Part shown: piece by piece, positions 18,072-27,794 of the stretch
Layout: the number at the start of each line of letters is the position of its first letter
Numbering within the stretch: position 1 is the first letter of the stretch
Source of the DNA: Ignavibacteria bacterium
GTDB lineage: Bacteria > Bacteroidota > Ignavibacteria > UBA10030
DNA: 46,815 nucleotides
Direction: 5' to 3'
Assembly (NCBI GenBank): GCA_016873805.1
Contig: VGVZ01000025.1
Coordinates: 1-46,815 of the forward strand
Notes under the pieces: generated by a model
The model's database searches: none
What the model was told of the DNA's origin: nothing
Seen by the model: only the letters and a program-made list of their open reading frames with translations
Position numbers and translations under genes: made by a program

Positions 18072-18407
18072 ATGCAGACGCGTGATGATGTCGGCTATCA
18101 GCCGACAACGGAATCGGATTTCGAGCGGAAGTCGGATTTCATCCGTGCCAATTTCGCAAAGAAAGTCGGGACACTTGATCGGACGATGAGGTTCGTGAGG
18201 GATCTTCTGGCGCTCTTCGCCTATATGACGGACGGTAGAGTTCACTGGGGAAAGAAGGCGATCGTCATCGGCGCGCTCCTCTATTTCATCATCCCGATCG
18301 ACTCGGTACCCGACATCATACCGGTCGTAGGATTCCTCGACGACATGGGAGTCGCGGCCGCCGCGGTCAAGTTTCTGGCTGGGGAGTTGAAGGAGTACTA
18401 CGGCTAG
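18072..18407 (+). CDS. DUF1232 (YkvA-like) membrane protein
   Basis: Small protein of 111 residues with a DUF1232 domain. The N-terminal half is soluble and charged. The conserved core 'GKKAIVIGALLYFIIPIDSVPD' continues into 'IIPVVGFLDDMGVAAAAVKFLAGEL', with the family's diagnostic IDxVPDxIPVxGFLDD pattern, about residues 60-103. Function in the family is unknown. A weak Shine-Dalgarno (AAGGAGGG) lies 9 bp before the ATG. It starts 41 bp after the PmbA-like gene and may be co-transcribed with it. The 51-bp repeat array begins 14 bp after its stop. Confidence 0.92.
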   Translation: MQTRDDVGYQPTTESDFERKSDFIRANFAKKVGTLDRTMRFVRDLLALFAYMTDGRVHWGKKAIVIGALLYFIIPIDSVPDIIPVVGFLDDMGVAAAAVKFLAGELKEYYG

Positions 18408-18420
18408 CCAGCGGGAAGGG

Positions 18421-18577
18421 GGGATCTACGAGTCGTCACGGTATGGACCGTGACGATCAGCCGGGGAGCGGGGGATCTACGAGTCGTCACGGTATGGACC
18501 GTGACGATCAGCCGGGAATGGGGGGATCTACGCGTCGTCACGGTATGGACCGTGACGATCAGCCGGGAATGGAGGGA
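18421..18577. repeat. Left array of 51-bp REP-like repeats (3 units)
   Basis: Three direct units with an exact 51-bp period. Each holds a hairpin with a 10-bp stem, TCGTCACGGT and ACCGTGACGA, around an ATGG loop, at 18433-18456, 18484-18507 and 18535-18558. Spacers are nearly identical (TCAGCCGGGAATGGAGGG type), with the first two units slightly diverged. Because 51 is a multiple of three, the array reads through in all frames without being a gene. Confidence 0.95.
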
Positions 18578-18595
18578 GATCGAGGTGAAATCTCA

Positions 18596-18631
18596 CCCTG
18601 CTGGTCATGGACCAATCCGTAGCCAGCAGGG
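18596..18631. repeat. Inverted repeat with a degenerate REP core in the RAYT leader
   Basis: CCCTGCTGG (18596-18604) and CCAGCAGGG (18623-18631) can pair. Between and overlapping them is TGGTCATGGACCA, which resembles the GGTATGGACC centre of the flanking repeats. It covers an alternative upstream ATG of the transposase and lies about 20 bp before the preferred start, so it could affect translation. Confidence 0.5.
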
Positions 18632-18651
18632 AGGCACTCCAGGGGAATCAA

Positions 18652-19200
18652 ATGAGTCGACGTGGAAGACTTCGATTCAAATCTGCTCAAACCTTCTTTG
18701 TGACCACAACGGTCGTGAATTTCGCTGCCGTCTTCAGAGAAGATCGGTACTGCGAAATCCTTGTTCGCAACATCAAGCACTATCAGCAGCGATATCGATT
18801 CAGAATTCTGGCGTATGTCATTATGCCTTCCCATTTTCATTGGGTCGTCCATACAGATCCGAAGATTGGGACGATTTCTGACATCATGAGGGATATCAAG
18901 AAGTACAGCGCGTGGGATATCATGAGCGAGTTGGAATCGGCGGGCCAATCGAACTTGATTCGCATGTTCGAGGCGGAGGCGGGCGACATCACTGATCAAA
19001 GACGCAAATTCTGGATGCGTCGATTCGACGATCGGATCATCAGGAGTACCCGTATGCTTCGAACGGTGATTGAGTACATTCATCGCAATCCTGTCAAGGC
19101 TGGACTCGTGGATGGAGTTACGGACTACAAGTACTCGAGCGCGCGTAACTATCTTCTGAATGATCATTCTATGCTTGAAGTAATCACAGATTGGATCTGA
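18652..19200 (+). CDS. REP-associated tyrosine transposase (RAYT), Y1_Tnp family
   Basis: Single-copy IS200/IS605-like Y1 transposase domesticated in the RAYT group, thought to nick and move REP palindromes through single-stranded intermediates. The HUH motif is 'PSHFHWVVH', and the nucleophilic Tyr is predicted in 'VIEYIHRNPVKAGLV', a hallmark of RAYTs. The typical ending 'YKYSSARNYL' follows. The ATG at 18652 gives 182 residues and has AGGGG 6 bp upstream; an in-frame ATG at 18607 would add 15 residues of poor similarity. It is flanked on both sides by arrays of the same 51-bp repeat, the classic genetic context of such enzymes. No terminal inverted repeats of a complete insertion sequence are seen. 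Confidence 0.93.
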   Translation: MSRRGRLRFKSAQTFFVTTTVVNFAAVFREDRYCEILVRNIKHYQQRYRFRILAYVIMPSHFHWVVHTDPKIGTISDIMRDIKKYSAWDIMSELESAGQSNLIRMFEAEAGDITDQRRKFWMRRFDDRIIRSTRMLRTVIEYIHRNPVKAGLVDGVTDYKYSSARNYLLNDHSMLEVITDWI

Positions 19201-19218
19201 TCGAACAGATCGACTCGG

Positions 19219-19402
19219 TTACGCGTCGTCACGGTATGGACCGTGACGATCAGCCGGGAATGGAGGGATCTACGAGTCGTCACGGTATGGACCGTGACGA
19301 TCAGCCGGGAATGGAGGGATCTACGCGTCGTCACGGTATGGACCGTGACGATCAGCCGGGAATGGAGGGATCTACGAGTCGTCACGGTATGGACCGTGAC
19401 GA
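19219..19402. repeat. Right array of 51-bp REP-like repeats (4 hairpins)
   Basis: Four hairpins identical to those of the left array, at 19226-19249, 19277-19300, 19328-19351 and 19379-19402, each exactly 51 bp apart and in the same orientation. The first lacks the usual upstream GGAGGGATC part and the last stops right after its hairpin. The base before GTCG alternates C, A, C, A between units. Confidence 0.95.
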
Positions 19403-19424
19403 AGGGGCGAAGCTGGGGATACAT

Positions 19425-19775
19425 CTATCGCTCCTGTGCCTCGATCTGGCGGCGACGAAGTTCACGTATGGCGGCCTCGGTGCTGTCGAAGAGGGGTTTG
19501 GCCTTCCGCGGCGATTGAGAAAGCTTCAAAAACTCCCCTTCAAACTCTCTCCACTCGAATCCAAGGCGTGCCAGCACGGAATCAACGCTCCGGGCGTAGA
19601 TGAGTGAATCATCCATTCCGTTTGTGCGATGGCGCTCGTTCAGAACAAGAACTTCGGCGTATGCCTTGGCAACCCTCTGTTCCTGCTGTGTGAGAGGAAC
19701 TGACTGCTGGTCTGAACACGATGAGGACGCGAACAGAACCAATATGATGAAGGGTATTGACTGTCGGAATTTCAT
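19425..19775 (-). CDS. Small putative lipoprotein, unknown function
   Basis: A 116-residue protein starting MKFRQSIPFIILVLFASSSC, a clear lipoprotein signal with lipobox ASSSC. The frame is open further upstream but the lipoprotein start is more convincing. The mature part is charged and probably helical ('TQQEQRVAKAYAEVLVLNERHR', 'AAIRELRRRQIEAQER'). The pattern resembles short DUF4296-like lipoproteins of Bacteroidota, an inference only. It is divergent from uvrB, and its 3' end lies 22 bp from the last unit of the right repeat array. Confidence 0.7.
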   Translation of the reverse strand: MKFRQSIPFIILVLFASSSCSDQQSVPLTQQEQRVAKAYAEVLVLNERHRTNGMDDSLIYARSVDSVLARLGFEWREFEGEFLKLSQSPRKAKPLFDSTEAAIRELRRRQIEAQER

Positions 19776-19828
19776 AGGCAAATCCAAAATACAGAACATC
19801 GATAGGGGATGCAACTCGCGCAGGCCGG

Positions 19829-19859
19829 TTGATAAATGTCGGGGACGCGAGTATATTGA
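19829..19859 (+). promoter_or_regulatory. Putative uvrB promoter
   Basis: TTGATA (19829-19834), 17-bp spacer, TATATTGA (19852-19859), about 58 bp before the uvrB start. It fits both a sigma-70 and a Bacteroidota-like reading. Confidence 0.55.
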
Positions 19860-19916
19860 GTCGAACCACGGGGGAACTCGCATAGGACAAACTGGAGCCG
19901 GTCAGACAAATCATCC

Positions 19917-21947
19917 ATGCCGTATCAACTTGTGACACATCTGAAGCCGTCGGGAGATCAGCCGCAGGCCATCCGCGAGCTGACGGAGGGCCTCCAGCGC
20001 GGCGATTCGCATCAGACGCTGCTCGGCGTAACAGGGAGCGGGAAGACGTTTACGATTTCCAACGTCATCTCAGCGCTGAACAAACCGGTGCTCGTGATGT
20101 CGCACAACAAGACGCTCGCGGCTCAGCTCTATGCCGAGTTCAAGGGATTCTTTCCGAAGGACCGCGTCGAGTTCTTCATAAGCTACTACGACTACTACCA
20201 ACCCGAAGCGTATGTTCCTGTGTCGGATACCTACATCGAAAAAGATTCTTCCATCAACGACGAAATCGATCGGCTTCGACTCCGAGCGACGAGCGCGTTG
20301 CTGAGCGGCGATCCAAATGTCATTGTCGTGGCGTCGGTGAGCTGTATCTACGGCATCGGGGCTCCCGAGGAGTGGATTGACCAGACGATTGTCGTGCGCA
20401 AGGGGGATCGCCTTCCGCGAAACGATTTGCTGAAGAAGCTCCTCGATCTGTACTATACGCGAAACGATTACGAGTTCACCCGCGGATCGTTTCGGGTTCG
20501 TGGTGACGTCATCGAGGTGATCCCCGCCTATGAAAATGAGGAGGCGGTGCGGATCGAACTGTTCGGCGATGAAGTGGAAAAACTTTCCTCCATCCGAAAA
20601 ACCGACGGACGGATCCTTGGCACAACTGACTTCGAAATCATCTATCCGGCAAAACAGTTCGTCACGTCGCGGCGAACGATCGAACGCGCCGTCAAGGACA
20701 TCGAAGAAGAACTTCATCAACGTGTCGGAGAATTGCGCGATGCGGGTAAGCTCCTGGAAGCCCAGCGTCTCGACCAGCGAACCCGTTTCGACATCGAAAT
20801 GATGAAAGAGATCGGCTATTGCTCGGGGATTGAGAACTACTCGCGCCACCTCGCCGGGCGGCTCCCCGGCTCGAGACCGTATTGCCTTCTCGACTATTTC
20901 CCCGATGATTTTTTGACAATCGTCGACGAATCGCACGTCACCATTCCCCAGATCGGAGGGATGTTTCATGGTGATCGCTCGCGAAAGCAAACGCTCGTCG
21001 AGTACGGTTTCCGTCTTCCCTCTGCGCTCGACAACCGTCCTCTCACGTTTGCGGAATGGGAACAAATGGTCAATCAGGTGATCTTCGTCAGCGCGACGCC
21101 GGGAGACTACGAGCTGGAGAAATCGAAAGGGGTCGTCGTCGAGCAGGTCATTCGACCAACGGGCCTGGTTGATCCGGAGGTGGAAGTGCGGCCCAGCAAG
21201 CATCAAATCGATGATCTCCTGGTGGAAATTCGCGCGCGTGCCGAACAAAAGGAACGTGTGCTCGTGACCACCCTTACGAAGCGCATGGCTGAAGATCTCA
21301 CGGAGTATCTCGTCAACATCGGTGTGAAGGTTCGGTATATTCACTCCGAAGTGGATGCGCTCGAGCGCGTGGAGATCCTCCGGGATCTGCGACTGGGAGA
21401 ATTCGACGTGCTGGTTGGCGTGAATCTTCTTCGCGAAGGACTCGATCTCCCCGAGGTTTCCCTGGTCGCGATTATCGATGCCGACAAGGAGGGATTCCTG
21501 AGATCGGAACGGTCGCTCATTCAGACGGCGGGACGAACGGCGCGCAACGTGAATGGAAAGGTCATCCTATATGCCGATGCCGTGACCGGATCGATGCGGC
21601 GGATGATCGAAGAGACAAATCGGCGGCGAAGTAAACAGATGCAGTTTAATACCGACCACGATATTACTCCATCGACCATCTACAAATCGGTTGATGAGGT
21701 CCTCGCGGCCACTGCAGTTGCCGATGTCAAGATGAAGCGAGATGCACGGGCCGAAATGCAGGCCACGAAACGACTGTCGGATCATGTGGCCAAATACCTG
21801 ACGAAGGACCAAAAACAGGATCTCATCGAGGAGATGAGACTCGAAATGCGCAAGGCGGCGAAGGATCTGGAATTTGAACGCGCGGCCGAGCTCAGAGACG
21901 AAATCAGCCGCGTCGAAAAAGAGCTCGGTCTGCGGTCGAAACCGTAG
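19917..21947 (+). CDS. uvrB: Excinuclease ABC subunit B
   Basis: Damage-verification helicase of nucleotide excision repair; it works with UvrA and UvrC in the cytoplasm. The 676-residue length is typical. Walker A GVTGSGKT lies at residues 37-44. The beta-hairpin that clamps DNA is '[12 protein letters not shown]', the Walker B-like '[11 protein letters not shown]' follows, and helicase motifs include 'VSATPGDYE' and '[16 protein letters not shown]'. The C-terminal UVR motif ('[20 protein letters not shown]'-like, about 640-660) contacts UvrC. It begins with [19 protein letters not shown], as expected. comF follows 63 bp downstream. Confidence 0.98.
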   Translation: MPYQLVTHLKPSGDQPQAIRELTEGLQRGDSHQTLLGVTGSGKTFTISNVISALNKPVLVMSHNKTLAAQLYAEFKGFFPKDRVEFFISYYDYYQPEAYVPVSDTYIEKDSSINDEIDRLRLRATSALLSGDPNVIVVASVSCIYGIGAPEEWIDQTIVVRKGDRLPRNDLLKKLLDLYYTRNDYEFTRGSFRVRGDVIEVIPAYENEEAVRIELFGDEVEKLSSIRKTDGRILGTTDFEIIYPAKQFVTSRRTIERAVKDIEEELHQRVGELRDAGKLLEAQRLDQRTRFDIEMMKEIGYCSGIENYSRHLAGRLPGSRPYCLLDYFPDDFLTIVDESHVTIPQIGGMFHGDRSRKQTLVEYGFRLPSALDNRPLTFAEWEQMVNQVIFVSATPGDYELEKSKGVVVEQVIRPTGLVDPEVEVRPSKHQIDDLLVEIRARAEQKERVLVTTLTKRMAEDLTEYLVNIGVKVRYIHSEVDALERVEILRDLRLGEFDVLVGVNLLREGLDLPEVSLVAIIDADKEGFLRSERSLIQTAGRTARNVNGKVILYADAVTGSMRRMIEETNRRRSKQMQFNTDHDITPSTIYKSVDEVLAATAVADVKMKRDARAEMQATKRLSDHVAKYLTKDQKQDLIEEMRLEMRKAAKDLEFERAAELRDEISRVEKELGLRSKP

Positions 21948-22010
21948 CCCTGCTGCAAATCAATCCCACAATGCATCGATGGAGAACTCCCCGGCTCCAT
22001 CGCAGCGACC

Positions 22011-22733
22011 ATGAGCCTACTCTCGGGGAGTGCCCGTCAATGTGTTGCCCTCGTTATTGAACCCCTGCTAGAGTTCCTTTATCCGTCGTGGTGTCTCTTC
22101 TGTCGCGTGCGGATTCCTCCGGCTCAGAGGCATCTCTGCCGACCGTGCTGGGACTCCATGCCCCGATTGTCGCCATCCGATTCGCTCTTCGAGGAAACGA
22201 GGGGGAAGATCTGCGTCGATGGAATCGTTGATGATCTGGTTAGTGTCTTTGTCTTCGAAGATCAGGGCGTGATTCGATCGCTGGTGCATGCGATGAAGTA
22301 TCAGAGCCGTGCCTCGGCCGGCGTTATGCTCGGAGCCGAAGTAGGGATGAACATGATCACGCGCGGGATCGACGGAGAGATCATCGTTCCCATCCCGTTG
22401 CACCGGATCAAAGAACGCGAACGGGGCTACAACCAGGCCGAGATGATTGCCCGCGGCGTGTCGAAGATGACCGGCATTCCGTGCGTCCCTCGAGCAGTCG
22501 TGAGGACGAAACAGACGCAAACACAGACAATGCTCACCATCGACCAGCGACGAGAGAACATGGAGGGGGCGTTCGATATCGGGAGGAAGTACGCCGCATC
22601 GATGAAGAACGCAACATGCATACTCGTGGATGATGTGATCACGACGGGATCGACCATTGTGGCATGTGCGTCGGTGTTGAAGGGGGCAGGAGCACAACGG
22701 GTGGTTGCCGCCTCGGTCGCGCTGGCTAGGTAA
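22011..22733 (+). CDS. ComF-family phosphoribosyltransferase-like protein
   Basis: The 240-residue protein has the ComF layout: an N-terminal zinc-ribbon-like part with 'CLFC' and 'CRPC', then a type I phosphoribosyltransferase fold ending in 'CILVDDVITTGSTI', the PRPP-binding loop. The central 'VPIPLHRIKERERGYNQAEMIA' is diagnostic. ComF proteins support DNA uptake in naturally competent bacteria; in others the role is unclear. The substrate is unknown. It lies downstream of uvrB on the same strand and converges with cydB. Confidence 0.93.
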   Translation: MSLLSGSARQCVALVIEPLLEFLYPSWCLFCRVRIPPAQRHLCRPCWDSMPRLSPSDSLFEETRGKICVDGIVDDLVSVFVFEDQGVIRSLVHAMKYQSRASAGVMLGAEVGMNMITRGIDGEIIVPIPLHRIKERERGYNQAEMIARGVSKMTGIPCVPRAVVRTKQTQTQTMLTIDQRRENMEGAFDIGRKYAASMKNATCILVDDVITTGSTIVACASVLKGAGAQRVVAASVALAR

Positions 22734-22810
22734 GGCCCGGCCTCTCGGGTCCTCCGCACCTCGTCAGCGTTCCCGCCCAGTTGACGTTCGCACGGTTTCC
22801 AGCGGGGGAG

Positions 22811-23836
22811 CTAATAGCTGTCTTTCGTGAGAACGGTCTTTCCCCGGAAGGAGACATAGAGGATCACCTTCCATAGGATCGCAATCGGCATGCCGATCAG
22901 CGCGATCCAGAATATTACCATCAGGGTATATCTGCTGGAAGAGTGCGCAAAGGCCGTGAGACTTTGCGCCGGATCGATGGTTGACGGAACCAGCATGGGG
23001 AAGAGACTTGCGGCGGCAACACCGATCATTCCAGCGATCATGATTGAAGAAGCGATAAACGAGAGCAGAAGTCTTCGCTTCACGATCAAGACCGGGATGA
23101 ACGCCATTGCGAAGATCACCGCGAGAAGCGAAATCCACCAGAACATGTTTCCGTCGACATCCGTGAACAATCCGCGATTGGTGACAACCGTAATCACCGA
23201 CGCAATCATATAGACGGCTGTGACGACGATCCACATGCGATGCGCGGTCAGGATCATCCTTGCCTGAAGGTCTCCCTCGCACTTGAGCGCAAGCCACAAC
23301 GCACCATGCAGGGTGAAAAGGAGGACGGTCAGTATCCCGATCAGAACGGCGTAGGGATTGAGGAGGGTCCAGAACGTTCCGGCAAATTCTCCGCGAGCAT
23401 CGATCGGGATTCCATGCAGGATATTTCCGAATGCCACGCCGAGGAGAAGAGCGATGAGTCCGCTTCCCGCGCCGAAACACCAGTCAAAGAACTGCCTCCA
23501 GCGCGCGCGTTCAACTTTTGCGCGGTAGTCAAACGCCACAGCGCGTGCGAGGAGAGCCACGAGGAGGAGGATGAGCGCGACGTAGAATCCGCTCCAGATT
23601 GCGGCATACACGGGGGCGAACGCGGCGAATACCGCACCCCCTGCCGCAATCAACCACACTTCATTTCCATCCCAAAACGGTCCGACAGAATTCATCGTGA
23701 GGCGCTTTTCTTCCTCACTACGGGCGAAGAGATGCAACATGCCCACTCCAAGATCGAATCCATCCATCACCGCATACCCGATGAAGAGGATCGTCACCAG
23801 ACCAAACCAGATCGTCTGCAAAAGTTCAAGTTCCAT
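22811..23836 (-). CDS. cydB: Cytochrome bd ubiquinol oxidase subunit II
   Basis: Membrane subunit of the high-affinity quinol oxidase. The chosen start gives MELELLQTIWFGLVTILFIGYAVMDGFDLG, the standard family N terminus, with GGAG 6 bp before the ATG; an alternative ATG four codons earlier (23848) overlaps the cydA stop. About eight membrane helices follow, with 'NSVGPFWDGNEVWLI' and 'PVYAAIWSGFY'. The 341 residues are complete. It is translationally coupled to cydA, which is broken in this sequence, so a working oxidase depends on whether those lesions are real. Confidence 0.96.
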   Translation of the reverse strand: MELELLQTIWFGLVTILFIGYAVMDGFDLGVGMLHLFARSEEEKRLTMNSVGPFWDGNEVWLIAAGGAVFAAFAPVYAAIWSGFYVALILLLVALLARAVAFDYRAKVERARWRQFFDWCFGAGSGLIALLLGVAFGNILHGIPIDARGEFAGTFWTLLNPYAVLIGILTVLLFTLHGALWLALKCEGDLQARMILTAHRMWIVVTAVYMIASVITVVTNRGLFTDVDGNMFWWISLLAVIFAMAFIPVLIVKRRLLLSFIASSIMIAGMIGVAAASLFPMLVPSTIDPAQSLTAFAHSSSRYTLMVIFWIALIGMPIAILWKVILYVSFRGKTVLTKDSY

Positions 23837-23847
23837 AATTCGCTCCA

Positions 23848-25166
23848 TTATGCGCCTGTAGGTTCCGGACCCTGTTTCACTTTCTTAGCCACCAGATAGA
23901 GGTAGGTGAATCCCATGGCCGCGTAAATCACAAAGAACACGATAATCGCAAACAACACGGTTTCAGCCGACACAGTGACGGAGACCGAATGCTCGGTGCG
24001 AAGCAACCGGTAGACAGTCCACGGTTGTCTTCCCACCTCTGCGGCGATCCAACCGAGCTGTGAGGCCAGGACGGGCAGGGGAATGGACCACAGGAGGGCC
24101 TTGAGCAACCAGTTCCTCTCCCACAGGGTGTCTTTCCAGAGGAAAAACGCGGCAAGGCCCATGACGAGGATGAACCACATACCGAGAACAACCATGTTGT
24201 GGTACGACACGAAGGTCAGAAACAGCGGAGGGACCTCATCCCGGTGAAACTCGTCCAGCCCTTTGATGGGCGCGTTGACGTCGCCAAATGCGAGCCAGCT
24301 TAACAGTCCGGGGATCTGGATGCGCGCCTTCAGCTCCGGCGGCTTATCAACAGGAACGGCAAAGAGGACGACGGGGGCTTTCGTCTCTGTGGAATAGATG
24401 CCCATGATCGCGGCAAATTTCTCGGGTTGTGTTGCGGCGACCTGCTGTCCGTGCCAGTGCCCAAACGGGAACACCTGGATCACCGATGCGAACAAACCAA
24501 GAATCACAGCGAGCTTCATCGCTTTCCGGCCGAAGAGATGGGAAGAATTCTTCAGGAGATAGTATGTAGCGATGCCCGCCACGAAGAATGCGCCGGCGAT
24601 GAGTGTTGCGGTGAGTGTGTGGAAGAAACGCGGGAGAGTAGATGGATTGAAGACCGCGGCCCAGAAATCTACCAGTTCCGCTCTGCCGTTGACAACGATG
24701 TGTCCGGCCGGTGTCTGTTGCCAGCTGTTTGCCACGAGGATCCAGAACGCGGAGATCGTCGCGCCCAACGCAACCATGAGATGGAAAACACATGCAAACG
24801 TTTGGAGATTCGATTCCGACCAAAGAGATATAGCCCAAGAAACGTCGATTCCATGAAAAACGCGAAGACTGCTTCGGCGGCGAGTGGAGGGCCGAAAACA
24901 TCGCCAACAAATCGGGAGTACTGCGACCAGTTGGTGCCGAATTGAAACACCATGACCAGTCCGCTCGCGACACCGATCGCGAACGTCAATCCGAACAGCT
25001 TCCCGAAAAATCTCCCGATCTGCTCGTAGACAGGATCCTTGCGTTTCCACCCCAATCATTCGGCCGCGACGAGAAGCCACGCGAGGCCGAGCGTGATGGT
25101 CGGAAAAACAAAATGAAAGGCGATAGTCATGAAGAACTTGATGCGCGCGAGGAGAATGACGTCCAT
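23848..25166 (-). pseudogene. cydA: Cytochrome bd ubiquinol oxidase subunit I, disrupted by a stop codon and a frameshift
   Basis: The gene would encode the haem-bearing subunit that oxidises quinol. The start at 25166 (ATGGACGTC, AGGA 7 bp upstream) opens with 'FHFVFPTITLGLAWLLVAAE', including the expected haem-ligand His. Codon 37 is then TGA (25056-25058), where the family usually has Trp. The frame continues ('LGWKRKDPVYEQ', 'FQFGTNWSQYSRFVGDV', 'ESTFLGLYLFGRNRISKRLHVFS') to about 24785, where one missing base shifts it. The rest is intact: 'HLMVALGATISAFWILVANSW', 'FPFGHWHGQQVAATQPEK', the short Q-loop and 'GRQPWTVYRLLRT'. Total length is 1319 bp, one base short of 440 codons. Sequencing error or recent decay. 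Confidence 0.88.
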
Positions 25167-25349
25167 GGCAGATTCCTATGAGTCGATGTGAGGAGGGAAG
25201 ACGGTCGAAAAGTAATTGGCAAATTCCTCACAGTCAATCATGGAACAGCGCAGCGTTCCGAGAATTGCGATTCCCCCTTACCTTCTCGACGGCACCATCC
25301 GTGCGCGGAACTTGATCCTCCTCCCGCGATTGCAAACCAGTATCGTTTC

Positions 25350-25380
25350 TTGACATTAGATCGAATTGTGGGTACCTTTG
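25350..25380 (+). promoter_or_regulatory. Putative gap promoter, perfect TAnnTTTG
   Basis: TTGACA (25350-25355), 17-bp spacer, TACCTTTG (25373-25380), matching the Bacteroidota -33/-7 consensus fully. It lies 54 bp before the gap start codon. Confidence 0.7.
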
Positions 25381-25401
25381 ACCGCTTCACATGAGCCCTG
25401 A

Positions 25402-26442
<1,041 letters not shown>

Positions 26443-26530
26443 TTGGATACAAATCAACGACACCGTCTCATCATCCGGGCTGTCGACTGTTCCAGGGTCA
26501 CAGCCCGTTCTTGTTTCGGAGAATACGACG

Positions 26531-27730
26531 ATGCAAAAAATGAGTATTGACGACGTTCAGATCAAAGGCAAGAATGTTCTCGTTCGCGTCGATTTCAACG
26601 TTCCGCTCGACAATCAACAGAGCGTGACGGACGATACGCGCATCGTGGAATCGCTGCCGACCATCAAGAAAATTATTGCCGAGGGGGGACGTGCGATTCT
26701 CATGAGCCATCTCGGGCGCCCGAAAGGAAAACCGAAGATGGAATTCAGTCTCAGGCCGGTCGCTGATCGTCTCTCGGCGTTGCTCGGAAAGCCGGTGCAT
26801 TTCGCTCCTGACTGTATCGGATCCGAAGTTCAGGCGATGGCCGCCGGTCTTCAGGACGGCGAGTGCCTGCTCCTCGAAAATCTTCGCTTCCATGCGGAAG
26901 AGGAGGCAAACGATCCGGCATTTGCTCAGGCGCTTGCCTCGCTCGGCAGCGTCTACGTCAATGATGCGTTCGGATCGGCCCATCGGGCGCACGCGTCGAC
27001 CGAGGGCATCACCAAACACCTCCCGGTATCCGTTGCCGGCTATCTGATGCAGAAGGAGATGAACTATCTCGGAACCGCCGTTGGAAAACCGGCACGACCG
27101 TATGTGGCAATTCTCGGCGGCGCGAAGATCTCCGGGAAGATCGATGTCATTCAGAACCTCCTCACCATTGTCGATACGCTTCTGGTCGGCGGCGGAATGA
27201 TGTTCACCTTCTACAAAGCCCAGGGACTCGAAATCGGTTCTTCGCTTCTTGAGGCGGACAAAGTAGACCTCGCCAAAGAGATTCTTGCCGAGGCCGAGAA
27301 GAAGCGGAAGCGATTCATCCTCCCGACCGACTGTGTCATCGCTGCGTCGCTCGATGCCACGGCGGAAACGCAGACCGTTGCTGCAAATGCCATCCCTGCG
27401 AAATGGAGCGGCGTCGATATCGGTCCGAAAACGATTGCCGATTTCAAAAAGGAAATCCTCGGGGCAAAGACTATTGTGTGGAACGGTCCGATGGGGATCT
27501 TTGAGATCGACAAGTTCGCGCAGGGAACATTCGGCGTCGCACGGGCCCTTGCCGATGCAACCCAACGAGGGGCAGTCACCATTGTGGGAGGCGGCGATTC
27601 CGCTGCGGCCATCGTGAAGGCCGGACTCCAGTCAGAAGTTTCCCATGTGTCGACGGGGGGCGGTGCTTCGCTCGAACTCCTCGAGGGGAAGGTGCTCCCG
27701 GGGATTGCGGCCCTGACCGACAAGAAGTGA
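26531..27730 (+). CDS. pgk: Phosphoglycerate kinase
   Basis: Transfers phosphate from 1,3-bisphosphoglycerate to ADP. The 399 residues starting at 26531 match the bacterial length; the open frame extends 35 codons upstream without similarity. Motifs are '[16 protein letters not shown]', '[17 protein letters not shown]', '[14 protein letters not shown]', '[18 protein letters not shown]' and the nucleotide-binding '[12 protein letters not shown]' followed by '[14 protein letters not shown]'. GGAG lies 10 bp before the ATG. It is probably co-transcribed with gap. Confidence 0.97.
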   Translation: MQKMSIDDVQIKGKNVLVRVDFNVPLDNQQSVTDDTRIVESLPTIKKIIAEGGRAILMSHLGRPKGKPKMEFSLRPVADRLSALLGKPVHFAPDCIGSEVQAMAAGLQDGECLLLENLRFHAEEEANDPAFAQALASLGSVYVNDAFGSAHRAHASTEGITKHLPVSVAGYLMQKEMNYLGTAVGKPARPYVAILGGAKISGKIDVIQNLLTIVDTLLVGGGMMFTFYKAQGLEIGSSLLEADKVDLAKEILAEAEKKRKRFILPTDCVIAASLDATAETQTVAANAIPAKWSGVDIGPKTIADFKKEILGAKTIVWNGPMGIFEIDKFAQGTFGVARALADATQRGAVTIVGGGDSAAAIVKAGLQSEVSHVSTGGGASLELLEGKVLPGIAALTDKK

Positions 27731-27794
27731 ACGATTCAGGCGCCGATGTTGTTACAGGAATAGCTCACTCAACTCACACACGTTACGAAGTTCA

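Larger units (their letters stand above)
18421..19402. mobile_element. RAYT/REP locus: transposase gene inside a 51-bp repeat array
   Basis: The left array ends in GGAATGGAGGGA and the right one resumes at TACGCGTCG. Joining the two would restore the array period except for 2 bp, so the transposase segment (about 640 bp) sits inside what looks like one seven-unit array. This could be insertion into an array or outward growth of the array on both sides. Confidence 0.8.

Noticed and set aside
18421-19402. CRISPR-like array
   Set aside because: The spacers are the same in each unit and no cas genes are near; these are tandem REP units.
19164-19424. Open frame encoding a 17-residue repeat protein
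   Set aside because: It is only the 51-bp DNA repeat read in frame (51 is a multiple of three); all frames stay open.
20070-21344. 424-codon open frame antisense to uvrB
   Set aside because: No recognisable domains and fully covered by an intact uvrB.
25030-25070. TGA read as tryptophan in cydA
   Set aside because: Several other genes in the window end in TGA, and a second lesion is present in the same gene.
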